Positions 1 through 8,553 of a DNA stretch of 64,000 nt are shown piece by piece. Location: the NCBI RefSeq assembly GCF_013371215.1, contig NZ_JABWMH010000003.1, positions 496,001-560,000 of the forward strand. Direction: 5' to 3'. Below the pieces are notes generated by a model, which was given only the letters and a program-made list of their open reading frames with translations, had not been told where the DNA came from and did not search any database. The position numbers were made by a program, and so were the translations under genes. The DNA comes from Parasphingorhabdus flavimaris. GTDB taxonomy: Bacteria > Pseudomonadota > Alphaproteobacteria > Sphingomonadales > Sphingomonadaceae. Each line of letters opens with the position of its first letter. Within the stretch, counting starts at the first letter, position 1.

Positions 1-7
1 GCAGATC

Positions 8-1126
8 ATGTTTCAGGGACGCATCAGCACCATATTTTTCGCGATCGGGATAACGATCATGGTCGGCTGGCTGTTTTACGTCGGCAAGGACATCATATTG
101 CCGATCGTGACAGCGGTCATCCTGCTGCAGATCCTCTATGCCGCCAGCGCCACCGTCGCGCGCATCCCCGGATTGGGCATGACGCCCTTGTGGCTGCGGG
201 CCACGCTGGCCCTCATCGGTGTGCTGGCTCTGCTTTTCGCGATGACCCGGATGCTGGTAGCCAGCCTGCAGAATCTCGTGCCGTCGCTGCCGGTCTACCA
301 GCGCAATCTGGAAAATCTGTTTGCGGCATGGTTCCCGGCTCCGGCCACCGGCGGGATCGGCCAGCCGCAGGTTTCCGAATTGATGGCATCGCCGTCCGCG
401 ATATTCGACCGCGGTACCGAAGCGGTCGCCAAGGCGGTTAGCGAATTCGCGACCAGATTTTTCACCGAGATAGATATTGCCGCGCTCGCCCAGTCTTTAT
501 TGTCCTCGCTGACCAGCTTCGGCGGTTTCCTCTTCATCACGATATTATATGCTTCGTTCCTGCTCAGCGAGATCACCGGATTTCCCGAAAAGGTGCGCCG
601 GGCCTTCGGTTCCGACAGCGCGTCGACCGATACGCTCAACATGTTCACGCGGATCAACCATGATATCGGCAGCTATCTTGCGACCAAGACGCTGATCAAT
701 ATCATCCTCGGCGTTGTCTGCTGGTTGATATTGCGGATACTGGGTGTCGAATATGCCGCTCTGTGGGCGATTATCATCGGCCTGCTCAACTATATCCCCT
801 ATATCGGGTCCTTTGTCGGCGTAGCCTTTCCGGCGCTGTTTGCCGTGGCCCAGTTCGGCAGCCTGACGGTTCCGTTGATCGCCACCGGCCTGATGACCGC
901 GGCGCAGGTGGTTATCGGCAATATCGTCGAGCCGAAGATGCTCAGCAAGTCGGTCAATCTCAGCCCGATGGTGGTGCTCGTGTCTTTGGCGATCTGGAGC
1001 AGCCTGTGGGGCATTCCCGGAGCGATACTGGCGGTGCCGTTCACAACCATCTTGATGATCGTGCTCGCCCGCCGGCCCGGCACCCGCCCGATTGCGGCGC
1101 TGCTCTCCAGCGATGGTAATGTCTAG
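8..1126 (+). CDS. AI-2E family transporter (PerM-like permease)
   Basis: A 372-residue integral membrane protein of the AI-2E/PerM exporter family. Hydrophobic helices lie near residues 7-50 and 60-85, a more polar stretch at about 90-160 follows, and a C-terminal block of helices starts near 170. The family-typical NYIPYIG motif is at about residues 260-267, followed by a long hydrophobic region ending near 350. The family exports small molecules or ions; the substrate cannot be read from the sequence. The frame stays open to the window edge upstream of the ATG at 8, so the true start could lie outside. It converges on the MFS gene with only three bases between the stops. Confidence 0.8.
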   Translation: MFQGRISTIFFAIGITIMVGWLFYVGKDIILPIVTAVILLQILYAASATVARIPGLGMTPLWLRATLALIGVLALLFAMTRMLVASLQNLVPSLPVYQRNLENLFAAWFPAPATGGIGQPQVSELMASPSAIFDRGTEAVAKAVSEFATRFFTEIDIAALAQSLLSSLTSFGGFLFITILYASFLLSEITGFPEKVRRAFGSDSASTDTLNMFTRINHDIGSYLATKTLINIILGVVCWLILRILGVEYAALWAIIIGLLNYIPYIGSFVGVAFPALFAVAQFGSLTVPLIATGLMTAAQVVIGNIVEPKMLSKSVNLSPMVVLVSLAIWSSLWGIPGAILAVPFTTILMIVLARRPGTRPIAALLSSDGNV

Positions 1127-1129
1127 GCT

Positions 1130-2410
1130 TTAGCCTGGCGCGCGCGGCGGCTTCATCAGAAACGCGGCGACCATCGCGGTGGAAAGCAATCCGATCGCAA
1201 TCGCAAAGGCGAGATCATAGCTGCCGGTCGCCTCGAAGATATAGCCGCCGCCAGCAGGCGCTGCCGCCGCAAAGGGCAGCATCACCGGCGCGATCACCGA
1301 ATTGATGATCGGAAACGCGCGTTCGCCGTAATAATTGCCAGTCACCACCGGGCCCAATACCAGCATGCCGCCGTAGCCGGCGCCGAACAGCATGCCCATC
1401 GCCGAGAGCAGGACGACGCCCTGACCAAGCCAGAAGCCGGCCAGCCCGATCGCCATCAGGGCGACAAAGCCGAACACCGTCCAGCGCAGCTCGAACTGGT
1501 CGCCCAGCCAACCCGCCGGTATCCGCGCCAGGCCGCTGCCCAATATCGCCAGCCCGATGATCGAGGCCGCCTCGAGACTTGAAAGCCCGCTGTCGGTGAG
1601 GTGCAAAATGCCGTGGTTGAGCAGAAAGAAGAATGTGCCCAGATAGGCGACCGTGATCAGCATGAGCAGATAAAGCATCGGCGTCCGGACCACCTGCTTG
1701 ATCGTCCAGTCATGGCTGGTCCGGTGGGTCCTGGGGCGCAGGCCGGCGGCCAGGGCCTCCTGCGCCGCCATGCCCGGATCGACATTGTCGGGGAATTGAC
1801 CGATATCGCCGGGGCGATTGATGACAAACCGGGTGGCGATCAGCGCGATCACGACCATGGCGGCGGCGATCAGCCAGGCCGCGCGCCAGCTGTCGAACCG
1901 GTCCATCATGCTCGCGAGTACCGGCTGCGCAAGCGCTCCGCCCAAGGCCCCGCCGGTCATCACGATACCGATAGTGGTTGACCGTTTGATATTGAACCAG
2001 CTGATCATCGCGGTCTGCGAACAGATCGGACCGGTCAGGGCAAAGGACAGGCCCATGACGCCGCCCCAGATCAATATCCAGTGCCAGACTTCGCTGACCG
2101 CTGAAACCAGCAGCAGGAGCCCGGAAAGCATCACCAGCAGCCCGATCGTCACCGTCTGGCGGACGCCGTATCGGCTGAGCAGATAGCCGGTTAGCGGATA
2201 GGCGAGGCCAAGCATGACAAGCGCGATCGACTGGGCCAAAGCCGCATTGCCGCGGTTCCAGTCCATCGTCTCGACCATCACCGGAAAGACCACCGAATAG
2301 GCGAAATAGACAAAGCCCGAGGCGGCAAACTGGATGAAGAAGAACAGACTGACATTGGACCAGCCATAGAATCTGCGGGGCGCCTGCCCGGATTGCGCGG
2401 TCGTCGCCAC
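1130..2410 (-). CDS. MFS transporter, monocarboxylate/oxalate-porter-like
   Basis: A 426-residue protein with about twelve predicted transmembrane helices in two halves and a polar loop at about residues 190-235, containing an NRPGDIGQ stretch often seen at that place in MFS carriers. The overall pattern resembles the monocarboxylate/OxlT-like branch of the major facilitator superfamily, but the substrate is unknown. The start is GTG; an AGGAGAG Shine-Dalgarno sequence lies a few bases upstream. It is transcribed alone, convergent with the upstream permease gene. Confidence 0.82.
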   Translation of the reverse strand: MATTAQSGQAPRRFYGWSNVSLFFFIQFAASGFVYFAYSVVFPVMVETMDWNRGNAALAQSIALVMLGLAYPLTGYLLSRYGVRQTVTIGLLVMLSGLLLLVSAVSEVWHWILIWGGVMGLSFALTGPICSQTAMISWFNIKRSTTIGIVMTGGALGGALAQPVLASMMDRFDSWRAAWLIAAAMVVIALIATRFVINRPGDIGQFPDNVDPGMAAQEALAAGLRPRTHRTSHDWTIKQVVRTPMLYLLMLITVAYLGTFFFLLNHGILHLTDSGLSSLEAASIIGLAILGSGLARIPAGWLGDQFELRWTVFGFVALMAIGLAGFWLGQGVVLLSAMGMLFGAGYGGMLVLGPVVTGNYYGERAFPIINSVIAPVMLPFAAAAPAGGGYIFEATGSYDLAFAIAIGLLSTAMVAAFLMKPPRAPG

Positions 2411-2672
2411 ATCACTCTCCTGTACCGCTTGATATCAGCGACTTGGGAGGAGCTTACAGCAATGTCAGTTACAATCAATATTGCAGTTGGGCGGATGGAT
2501 TATGGCCACTCGGAAGGGATCAAACGGTATCGCGGCGAAGCGTGCCATGCTTTAGCAAATGCAGGGGCAAGGTCCAAAGTTTGTCAAAGTTGGGGCCAAG
2601 GACGGTTTGTTCTGCGCGATGTTGGATAGATTGTTGCAGATGTAGGAAATATTATTTCGAAGGTCCGGACAA
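2411..2672. other. Intergenic region, MFS gene to small membrane gene
   Basis: About 260 bases between the start of the minus-strand MFS gene and the stop of the next minus-strand gene. It should contain the MFS promoter and the end of the sspB-fumC-small gene transcript. I see no RNA gene or clear terminator. A 55-codon plus-strand frame from 2462 has a GGAGGAG sequence upstream but no recognisable protein features. Confidence 0.4.
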
Positions 2673-2936
2673 TCAGCCAACGGGTTCCTTGGGCACCGGA
2701 CGGCCTTCAATCTCTATCACGGCTTCCGATGCGGGAAGCGCTTCGGCCTCTTTCTTGTCATCATAAATCTTCTTGGCGATCAGCGCCCCGCCGACCAGCA
2801 GCGCGCCGGGGACCGAGCGGGTGGCCAGACGGGCGGCGAGCATGCCGAGGCCGAAATTGCGCAGGCCATGGCCCTGCGTGTGCTTGCGCGCCTCGTAACC
2901 GACGGCGGTGGTGAAGATATTTCTGATTAGCGACAT
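2673..2936 (-). CDS. Small conserved-type membrane protein, function unknown
   Basis: An 87-residue protein with a basic amphipathic N-terminus (residues 1-25), one or two short hydrophobic Gly/Ala/Leu-rich segments at about 28-58, and an acidic, Pro/Glu-rich tail. It starts 15 bases after the fumC stop on the same strand and is probably co-transcribed with fumC. I do not recognise a family. The hydrophobic glycine-rich centre suggests a membrane-associated protein, which is inference only. Confidence 0.6.
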   Translation of the reverse strand: MSLIRNIFTTAVGYEARKHTQGHGLRNFGLGMLAARLATRSVPGALLVGGALIAKKIYDDKKEAEALPASEAVIEIEGRPVPKEPVG

Positions 2937-2951
2937 GTTCTTGTTCCCGGA

Positions 2952-4346
2952 TCAGGAATGATTTCCGACCATATTCTCAGGCCTTACATGGGTATCGTAG
3001 GTTTTTTCGTCAACCAGACCAAGTTCCAGCGCGGATGCACGCAGGGTCTGGCCGGTCTTGTGGGCATATTTGGCAATGGCCGCGGCCTTGTCATAGCCGA
3101 TCACCGGAGCCAGCGCGGTCACCAGCATCAGGCTATTGTCGACCAGCTCCCTGATCCGCGCTTCATTTGCCTCCAGACCTTCCACGCAGCGTTCGGAAAA
3201 GCTCGACATGCCGATAGAGATAATCTCGATCGAGCGCAGCACATTGGCGCCGATCAGCGGCTTGAACACATTGAGCTCGAGATGGCCCTGCAGTCCGCCG
3301 ACGGTGACCGCCTGATGATTGCCGATGACCTGCGCGGCGACCATGGTCAGCATTTCGCACTGGGTCGGATTGACCTTGCCGGGCATGATCGAGCTGCCCG
3401 GTTCATTGGACGGCAGATCGATCTCGCCGAGGCCTGACCGCGGGCCCGAGCCGAGCAGGCGGATATCATTGGCGATCTTGGTCAGCGACACCGCCAGCGT
3501 GTTGAGCGCACCGGACAATTCGACCATCGTGTCATGCGCGGCCAGCTCGGCGAATTTATTGCTGGCCGTGTTGAATTTCAGCCCGGTAATTTTGGAGATT
3601 TCCTTGGCGATATGCTCGCCGAAATTTTCAGGGGCGTTGAGGCCGGTTCCGACCGCGGTGCCGCCTTGCGCCAGTTTCAGCAGCCGCGGCAAGACCGCCT
3701 CGACCCGGTCGCGCGCGGCCACCAGCTGCGCGGCATAGCCGGAAAATTCCTGCCCGAGGGTCAGCGGCGTCGCATCCTGCAAATGGGTGCGGCCGATCTT
3801 GACGATGGATTTCCATTGCTGCGCCTTGTCGGCCAGCGCATCGTGCAACTGTTCCAGCGCCGGAAACAGCTCGACCTCCAGCGCCAGCGCTGCGGAGATA
3901 TGCATGGCGGTGGGAAAGCTGTCATTGGACGATTGGCCGCGATTGACATGATCATTGGGATGGACCGGATATTTGCCACCTCTTGTGCCATATATCGCTT
4001 CGTTGGCGACACCGGCTATCACTTCGTTGACGTTCATGTTAGACTGGGTGCCCGACCCGGTTTGCCAGATAGTCAGCGGAAATTGATTGTCATATTCGCC
4101 GGTCCGCACCGCATTGGCTGCTTTTTCGATGGCGGCGGCAATCTCCGGGTCCAGTCCGTGAATGCCATTGACCCGCGCCGCCGCCTGCTTGACCGCAGCG
4201 AGGCCGTGGATCAGCCGGATCGGCATGCGTTCCTGGCGGGGAAATGGAAAATTCTCGATGCTGCGCTGGGTCTGTGCGCCCCAATAGGCGTCGGCGGGGA
4301 CTTCTATCTCGCCGAGTGAGTCGGTTTCTATGCGGGTGCCGCTCAC
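2952..4346 (-). CDS. fumC: Fumarate hydratase class II
   Basis: Catalyses reversible hydration of fumarate to L-malate in the TCA cycle (iron-independent, homotetrameric, cytosolic). At 464 residues it has the standard class II length. Visible signatures are [14 protein letters not shown] near residues 96-109, [17 protein letters not shown] near 129-145, and the fumarase/aspartase superfamily signature [11 protein letters not shown] near 316-326. The start is GTG and overlaps the TGA stop of the upstream sspB-like gene (GTGA), so the two are translationally coupled. This coupling of an SspB-type adaptor with fumC recurs in alphaproteobacteria. Confidence 0.95.
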   Translation of the reverse strand: MSGTRIETDSLGEIEVPADAYWGAQTQRSIENFPFPRQERMPIRLIHGLAAVKQAAARVNGIHGLDPEIAAAIEKAANAVRTGEYDNQFPLTIWQTGSGTQSNMNVNEVIAGVANEAIYGTRGGKYPVHPNDHVNRGQSSNDSFPTAMHISAALALEVELFPALEQLHDALADKAQQWKSIVKIGRTHLQDATPLTLGQEFSGYAAQLVAARDRVEAVLPRLLKLAQGGTAVGTGLNAPENFGEHIAKEISKITGLKFNTASNKFAELAAHDTMVELSGALNTLAVSLTKIANDIRLLGSGPRSGLGEIDLPSNEPGSSIMPGKVNPTQCEMLTMVAAQVIGNHQAVTVGGLQGHLELNVFKPLIGANVLRSIEIISIGMSSFSERCVEGLEANEARIRELVDNSLMLVTALAPVIGYDKAAAIAKYAHKTGQTLRASALELGLVDEKTYDTHVRPENMVGNHS

Positions 4347-4828
4347 TTTTTCTTGCCGAAGTCCACCGTCACCACGTTGGAACCGTCATCAGCAGTTTCG
4401 ACCGCTTCCGCATCGCCGTCATTTTCGGCCGGATCGTGATCGTTGACATCGCCCTCGACCTCGTCGACGTGGAACTGCAGCGCAAAGTCGACCGCCGGAT
4501 CGACGAAAGACGTAATCGCGGCAAACGGGATATGCAGCATCGAGCTGATCTGGTTGAAGCTCAGACCGACTTCGAACCGGTCCTCGTCAACCTTCAGGTC
4601 CCAGTAGCGGTTCTGGATGACAATCGTCATCTCGTCGGGGAATCGGGCGATCAGATGATCGGGAATGTCGACACCGGGCGCGCGGGTCTTGAACGTGATA
4701 TAGAAATGATGGTCACCGGGCAGGCCGTCTCTGACGACTTCCCCGAGCACCCGGCTCACCACCGCGCGCAGCGCTTCCTGCACGATTTCGTCATATGGAA
4801 TCAGGCTATCTGGGGCTTCGTCGCTCAT
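4343..4828 (-). CDS. sspB: SspB-family ClpXP adaptor (stringent starvation protein B homologue)
   Basis: A 161-residue protein matching the alphaproteobacterial SspB/DUF1321 pattern: an N-terminal substrate-binding fold (about residues 5-125, with [22 protein letters not shown]) and a long acidic, low-complexity tail ending in a VTVDFGKKK ClpX-docking-like peptide. SspB delivers ssrA-tagged peptides to ClpXP. I chose the ATG at 4828 (protein beginning MSDEAPDS) because a longer in-frame start at 4957 would overlap hisB on the other strand. It is divergent from hisB and overlaps fumC by four bases. Confidence 0.85.
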   Translation of the reverse strand: MSDEAPDSLIPYDEIVQEALRAVVSRVLGEVVRDGLPGDHHFYITFKTRAPGVDIPDHLIARFPDEMTIVIQNRYWDLKVDEDRFEVGLSFNQISSMLHIPFAAITSFVDPAVDFALQFHVDEVEGDVNDHDPAENDGDAEAVETADDGSNVVTVDFGKKK

Positions 4829-4941
4829 TTGCACTTCGTGGCGGCAACCGAGCATCGGGTCAAGTGTGTAAAATGAATTTTGCATGGCCAAAGGCCGCGA
4901 AATTCTTGCCTGATTTGTCCAACCCTTTATAGGCCGGTTCC
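4829..4941. promoter_or_regulatory. Divergent promoter region sspB / hisB
   Basis: This 113-base gap separates the sspB-like gene (minus) from the his operon (plus) and must hold both promoters. TTGCCT around 4908 and TTTATA around 4926 resemble -35/-10 elements for hisB, which would put the transcription start very close to the ATG at 4942. I see no leader peptide or attenuator hairpin typical of enteric his operons. Confidence 0.35.
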
Positions 4942-5535
4942 ATGAGAACAGCGACAATCGAACGAAATACCAAGGAAACCGAGATTTTTGTCGAGTTGAA
5001 TCTCGACGGGGCCGGTCAATTTGACGTGTCTACCGGCATCGGCTTTCTCGACCACATGGTCGAACAATTTTCGCGCCATTCGCTGATCGACCTGAAAATG
5101 AAGATCAAGGGCGACCTCCACGTCGACCAGCATCACACCACCGAAGACAGCGCGATTGCGCTGGGCCAGGCGATCAACCAGGCGCTCGGCGACAAGGCAG
5201 GGATCGTGCGCTACGGCAGCGCCTATTCGCCGATGGACGAAACATTGAGCCGGGTCGCGCTCGATATTTCGGGACGCCCCTATTTCGTCTGGAACGCCGG
5301 ATTTACCCAGGATCGGCTCGGCGAGATGGATACCGAACTGTTCAAACACTGGTTCCACAGCGTCGCCGACGCCGCAGGAATAACGCTCCATATCGAATTG
5401 CTCTACGGCGAGAATAACCACCATATCGCCGAAAGCATGTTCAAGGGTTTCGCCCGGGCCATGCGCCAGGCGGTAGAGCGCGACCCGCGCAAGGGTGACG
5501 CGATTCCCTCGACCAAGGGGCAATTGGGTGGCTGA
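4942..5535 (+). CDS. hisB: Imidazoleglycerol-phosphate dehydratase
   Basis: Histidine biosynthesis step 6: dehydrates imidazole glycerol phosphate to imidazole acetol phosphate, using a di-manganese centre. The 197-residue length is that of the monofunctional enzyme, with no fused phosphatase. Metal-ligand motifs are visible: GFLDHM near residue 34, DQHHTTED near 62-69 and NNHHIAES near 155-162. It is the first gene of the run hisB-hisH-hisA-hisF. The 165-base gap to hisH is largely filled by a palindromic repeat. Confidence 0.96.
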   Translation: MRTATIERNTKETEIFVELNLDGAGQFDVSTGIGFLDHMVEQFSRHSLIDLKMKIKGDLHVDQHHTTEDSAIALGQAINQALGDKAGIVRYGSAYSPMDETLSRVALDISGRPYFVWNAGFTQDRLGEMDTELFKHWFHSVADAAGITLHIELLYGENNHHIAESMFKGFARAMRQAVERDPRKGDAIPSTKGQLGG

Positions 5536-5577
5536 GATGCGCATCCCGCGCCAGCGGGCTTTTTCTAGTCTTTTTGT

Positions 5578-5648
5578 CACGCGACGCCGCGAAGGCGCAA
5601 AGAAGGCGCGGTTTGCCGCTAATCTTCGCGCCTTCGCGGCTTCGCGTG
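5578..5648. repeat. Palindromic intergenic repeat 1 (hisB-hisH gap)
   Basis: Two 26-base inverted arms (5578-5603 and 5623-5648) match at 24 positions with a 19-base spacer. The core reads GCCGCGAAGGCGC and its complement. The element would fold into a long hairpin in the his mRNA. GC-rich REP/MITE-like repeats of this general sequence are familiar from sphingomonad genomes. It differs in sequence from the repeats in the next two his gaps. Confidence 0.75.
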
Positions 5649-5700
5649 AAAATAGTCGAGGGCTTTCAAATTTGAGCGCTTCCGGCGGTTGAGCGGCACC

Positions 5701-6321
5701 ATGTCTGAAACTATCGCTCTCATAGATTTTGGCGCAGGAAATTTGCACAGCGTCCACAATGCACTGATGGCCGCCGGTGCCGGAAATGTCTCGGTAACAG
5801 CCGACCCCGCGCTGGTGGCAAGGGCGGACCGGATCGTCCTGCCCGGCGTCGGCGCTTTTGGTGCCTGTCGCGACGCGCTGGTTGCAATCGATGGCATGGT
5901 GGCCGCGCTGGATCAGCGGGTCCGCGGAGAGGCCATTCCGTTTCTCGGCATCTGTGTCGGGATGCAGATGCTCGCCGACAAGGGTATCGAATTTGGCGAA
6001 CATGCAGGCCTCGGCTGGATCGGCGGCACGGTGCGGGCGATCGAGCCGTCCGACGCCACGATAAAAATTCCGCATATGGGCTGGAACGACGTGACTCCGA
6101 CCGAGGGCCATGATCTGCTCGAATCGGGCGAAGCTTATTATCTGCACGGCTATCATTTTGAAGCTGCGGATCAATCCGATGTGCTGGCGACGACCCATCA
6201 CGGCGGCCCGTTGGTTTCAGCGGTTGGCAGCGACAATATCGTCGGCGTGCAGTTTCACCCCGAGAAAAGCCAGGCCTACGGACTGGCCTTTCTGGGTCGT
6301 TTTCTGGAGTGGAAGCCATGA
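5701..6321 (+). CDS. hisH: Imidazole glycerol phosphate synthase, glutaminase subunit
   Basis: Class I glutamine amidotransferase that supplies ammonia to HisF. At 206 residues it has the usual length. The nucleophile is Cys85 in FLGICVGMQ, and the rest of the triad is His186 and Glu188 in QFHPEKSQ. The oxyanion-region motif LPGVGAFG is near residue 46. I chose the ATG at 5701 (MSETIALIDFG) over an in-frame TTG at 5689. Its partner hisF lies two genes downstream. Confidence 0.95.
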   Translation: MSETIALIDFGAGNLHSVHNALMAAGAGNVSVTADPALVARADRIVLPGVGAFGACRDALVAIDGMVAALDQRVRGEAIPFLGICVGMQMLADKGIEFGEHAGLGWIGGTVRAIEPSDATIKIPHMGWNDVTPTEGHDLLESGEAYYLHGYHFEAADQSDVLATTHHGGPLVSAVGSDNIVGVQFHPEKSQAYGLAFLGRFLEWKP

Positions 6322-6333
6322 CCATGCCGAACG

Positions 6334-6405
6334 CCGTTCGTCCTGAGCCTGTAGAAGGATGTGTTCCGTCGGACAAATGTGGTTCGACAAGCTCATCACG
6401 AACGG
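6334..6405. repeat. Palindromic intergenic repeat 2 (hisH-hisA gap)
   Basis: Inverted arms at 6334-6356 and 6383-6405 (23 bases each, 19 matching) enclose a 26-base spacer. The arms carry CCGTTCGT and TGAGC..TGT.GAA blocks, a motif common in intergenic repeats of sphingomonads. The element fills nearly the whole hisH-hisA gap and ends 10 bases before the hisA start. Confidence 0.75.
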
Positions 6406-6415
6406 AGTTTCTGAA

Positions 6416-7144
6416 ATGATCGTATTTCCCGCCATTGACCTGAAATCCGGCGAAGTTGTTCGCCTCGCCGAAGGTGATATGGACCGCGCCACCGTCTATG
6501 GAGATAATCCGGCGGAACAGGCGGGCCTGTTTGCCGCTGCCGGAGCCGAGCATATCCATGTCGTCGATCTTGACGGCGCTTTTGCCGGAGCCCCCCAGAA
6601 CGCCGAAGCGGTGGAAGCGATCGTCGCGAGCTTTCCCGGCTATGTCCAGCTGGGCGGCGGTATTCGCAATCGCGAGACGGTCGAGCGCTGGTTCGAACTG
6701 GGCGTCGCCCGGCTGGTAATCGGAACGGCTGCGCTCAAGGATCCCGATTTCGTCAAGGATATGGCGAAGGAATATGAAGGCGGCATCGTCGTTGCTGTCG
6801 ACGCGCGGGACGGCATGGTTGCCACCGAAGGCTGGGCCGACGTTTCCGATGTCAGTGTCCGCGACCTTGCCCGCCGGTTTGAAGACGCGGGCGTGGCCTC
6901 GATCTTGTTCACCGATGTCGGCCGCGACGGCATGCTCACCGGCTGCAATATCGAGGCGACAGTCGATCTGGCGCGCGGCGTTGATATCCCGGTTATCGCC
7001 AGCGGCGGGGTCAAGGGTCTGGACGATATCCACATGCTGGCACAATTTGCCAAGGATGGCGTCGAAGGCGTGATCACCGGGCGCGCGCTTTATGATGGCC
7101 GGCTTGATCTGGCGACGGCGATTGCGATGGCCAATCGTGGTTGA
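6416..7144 (+). CDS. hisA: Phosphoribosylformimino-AICAR ribotide isomerase
   Basis: Catalyses the Amadori rearrangement of ProFAR to PRFAR in histidine synthesis. A 242-residue (beta/alpha)8 barrel beginning MIVFPAIDLKSGE, with Asp8 as general base, a phosphate-binding VQLGGGIR motif near residue 78, the second catalytic Asp in FTDVGRDGM near 165-173, and a second phosphate site ASGGVKG near 195. I chose the ATG at 6416 because an upstream in-frame start at 6359 would put palindromic repeat 2 in the protein. Confidence 0.95.
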   Translation: MIVFPAIDLKSGEVVRLAEGDMDRATVYGDNPAEQAGLFAAAGAEHIHVVDLDGAFAGAPQNAEAVEAIVASFPGYVQLGGGIRNRETVERWFELGVARLVIGTAALKDPDFVKDMAKEYEGGIVVAVDARDGMVATEGWADVSDVSVRDLARRFEDAGVASILFTDVGRDGMLTGCNIEATVDLARGVDIPVIASGGVKGLDDIHMLAQFAKDGVEGVITGRALYDGRLDLATAIAMANRG

Positions 7145-7155
7145 ACTGTTTCAAT

Positions 7156-7230
7156 CCGTTCGTGTCGAGCGCAGTCGAGACACCTTGAAATCGGAGGTCG
7201 GCGTCTCTCGACTTCGCTCGAGACGAACGG
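7156..7230. repeat. Palindromic intergenic repeat 3 (hisA-hisF gap)
   Basis: Two 28-base inverted arms (7156-7183 and 7203-7230) match at 25 positions around a 19-base spacer. The arms begin CCGTTCGT and carry TCGAGCG.AGTCGAGA. The element ends 10 bases before the hisF ATG, so the hairpin lies next to its ribosome-binding site. It shares the CCGTTCGT end with repeat 2 but not its centre. Confidence 0.8.
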
Positions 7231-7240
7231 CAGGCCGCTC

Positions 7241-8002
7241 ATGACCGTCCGTATCCGCGTCATCCCCTGTCTCGATGTCGCCAATGGCCGGGTGGTCAAG
7301 GGCGTCAATTTCGTCGACCTGCAGGACGCTGGTGATCCGGTCGAGCAGGCGCAGGCTTATGACGCCGCCGGTGCCGACGAGCTCTGCTTTCTCGATATCA
7401 CCGCATCCCATGAAAATCGCGACACGATCCTCGATGTCGTCCGGCGTACCGCCGAGGTCTGTTTCATGCCGGTGACGGTTGGCGGCGGCGTCCGTACGGC
7501 TGACGATGCCCGCGCTTTGCTGATGGCCGGAGCGGACAAGGTCGCCGTGAACAGCGCGGCTGTATCGCGGCCCGAAGTGGTCAGCGACATCGCCACCCGT
7601 TTCGGCAGCCAGTGCATGGTTGCCTCGATTGATGCACGGAAAGTGGCCGAAGGACGCTGGGAAATATTCACCCATGGCGGACGAACCCCGACCGGCATCG
7701 ATGCTCTGGAACATGCCGTTCGCATGGCTGATCTGGGGGCAGGGGAGTTGCTGGTCACCTCGATGGACCGCGACGGCACCCGCGACGGCTATGATCTCGA
7801 ACTGACCCGCACCCTGGCCGATGCAGTATCGATTCCGGTTGTTGCTAGCGGCGGGGTCGGCAATCTCGACCATCTAGTCGAAGGGGTGACCAAGGGTCAT
7901 GCCAACGCGGTGCTCGCCGCCTCGATATTCCATTTTGGTCAGTATAGCATAGCCGATGCCCATGCCGCGCTGCGCGCTGCCAGACTGCCTGCCCGGGCCT
8001 GA
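7241..8002 (+). CDS. hisF: Imidazole glycerol phosphate synthase, cyclase subunit
   Basis: Uses ammonia from HisH to convert PRFAR to imidazole glycerol phosphate and AICAR. At 253 residues it has the standard length. [16 protein letters not shown] near residues 5-20 contains the catalytic Asp11; the second acid is in [13 protein letters not shown] near residue 130. Phosphate-binding motifs VGGGVR (near 80) and ASGGVG (near 202) are present. It is the last gene of the contiguous his block before the PEP-CTERM insertion. Confidence 0.96.
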   Translation: MTVRIRVIPCLDVANGRVVKGVNFVDLQDAGDPVEQAQAYDAAGADELCFLDITASHENRDTILDVVRRTAEVCFMPVTVGGGVRTADDARALLMAGADKVAVNSAAVSRPEVVSDIATRFGSQCMVASIDARKVAEGRWEIFTHGGRTPTGIDALEHAVRMADLGAGELLVTSMDRDGTRDGYDLELTRTLADAVSIPVVASGGVGNLDHLVEGVTKGHANAVLAASIFHFGQYSIADAHAALRAARLPARA

Positions 8003-8138
8003 TCGGGCTTTAACCACATATTTTCCCGCATGTTCATGCCTGTAGGCGATGGTTAATGTCGGTTCACTTTACAGATTCAGATTTTTCGAAATCGCGTTAA
8101 CCACCTTGTTCTCCGGAAGCCGCGTGTTTCAGCGATCT

Positions 8139-8152
8139 GGCAGGGCTCTTGC
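8139..8152 (+). promoter_or_regulatory. Sigma-54-type -24/-12 promoter upstream of the PEP-CTERM gene
   Basis: The sequence TGGCAGGGCTCTTGCT fits the RpoN consensus (TGGCAC-N5-TTGC). GG at 8139-8140 and GC at 8151-8152 are separated by exactly ten bases, the invariant spacing. The predicted transcription start near 8163 is about 35 bases upstream of the ATG at 8200. PEP-CTERM protein genes are known in several bacteria to be driven by RpoN with the PrsK/PrsR system, which fits. No enhancer site was identified in the 8003-8130 region. Confidence 0.65.
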
Positions 8153-8199
8153 TTAACTATTCCCATGATATTTTTTTAATGCGGGAATGGAAGAGAATC

Positions 8200-8553
8200 A
8201 TGAAACTGGTGAAATATACAATCTGGACTGCCGCAGCGGCAATCGCCTTTGCCGCCGCCGTCCCGGCTGGTGCGACCTGGAACAGTGACAATCGCGGAAG
8301 TGTCAAAGGCTGGGGCAGCTCGGGCTGGGGCAGTTCCGGTTGGGGCAGCTCGGGCTGGGGCAGTTCCGGTTGGGGTAGCTCGGGCTGGGGCAGCTCGGGT
8401 TGGGGTAGTTCAGGATCATCGGGTTCATCCGGTAGCGGCGGAACGACGAGTTCGACCGGCGGCACCGGTTCCTCGGGCGGATCGTCATCCGGCGGCACTC
8501 CGGTTCCCGAACCATCCAACCTGATGATGCTGGGCCTTGCCTGGTCGGCCTGA
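8200..8553 (+). CDS. PEP-CTERM sorting-domain protein with GWGSS repeats, frameshifted at the C-terminus
   Basis: Secreted, low-complexity protein. The start at 8200 (MKLVKYTIW) has an AAGAGA sequence upstream. A signal peptide covers residues 1-25 (cleavage likely after PAGA), followed by seven GWGSS repeats (residues 37-71), a Ser/Gly/Thr-rich linker, and VPEPSNLMMLGLA, the beginning of a PEP-CTERM exosortase signal. The frame then reads WSA and stops at 8553. The expected membrane helix and basic tail continue in the -1 frame to 8594. PEP-CTERM proteins are exported, anchored or processed by exosortase, usually in exopolysaccharide or biofilm contexts. The gene interrupts the his operon between hisF and hisE. 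Confidence 0.8.
   Translation: MKLVKYTIWTAAAAIAFAAAVPAGATWNSDNRGSVKGWGSSGWGSSGWGSSGWGSSGWGSSGWGSSGWGSSGSSGSSGSGGTTSSTGGTGSSGGSSSGGTPVPEPSNLMMLGLAWSA
8308..8412 (+). repeat. 15-bp tandem repeat, seven units, encoding GWGSS
   Basis: Seven in-frame 15-base units, each coding Gly-Trp-Gly-Ser-Ser. Units 1-4 alternate between GCAGCTCG and GCAGTTCC endings, giving a 30-base super-period. The period is a multiple of three, so expansion or contraction would change protein length without changing frame. Confidence 0.9.

Noticed and set aside
2462-2629. 55-codon plus-strand frame with a good Shine-Dalgarno
   Set aside because: No hydrophobic or family-like pattern and lies in the shared promoter gap; kept only as a remark.
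4829-4957. Longer SspB start at 4957
   Set aside because: It would overlap hisB on the other strand and add an N-terminus unlike the family.
8308-8412. CRISPR-like direct repeats
   Set aside because: Contiguous 15-base units without spacers; in-frame protein repeat.
8530-8545. Programmed -1 ribosomal frameshift in the PEP-CTERM gene
   Set aside because: No slippery heptamer and no downstream structure at the right distance; a one-base deletion is simpler.
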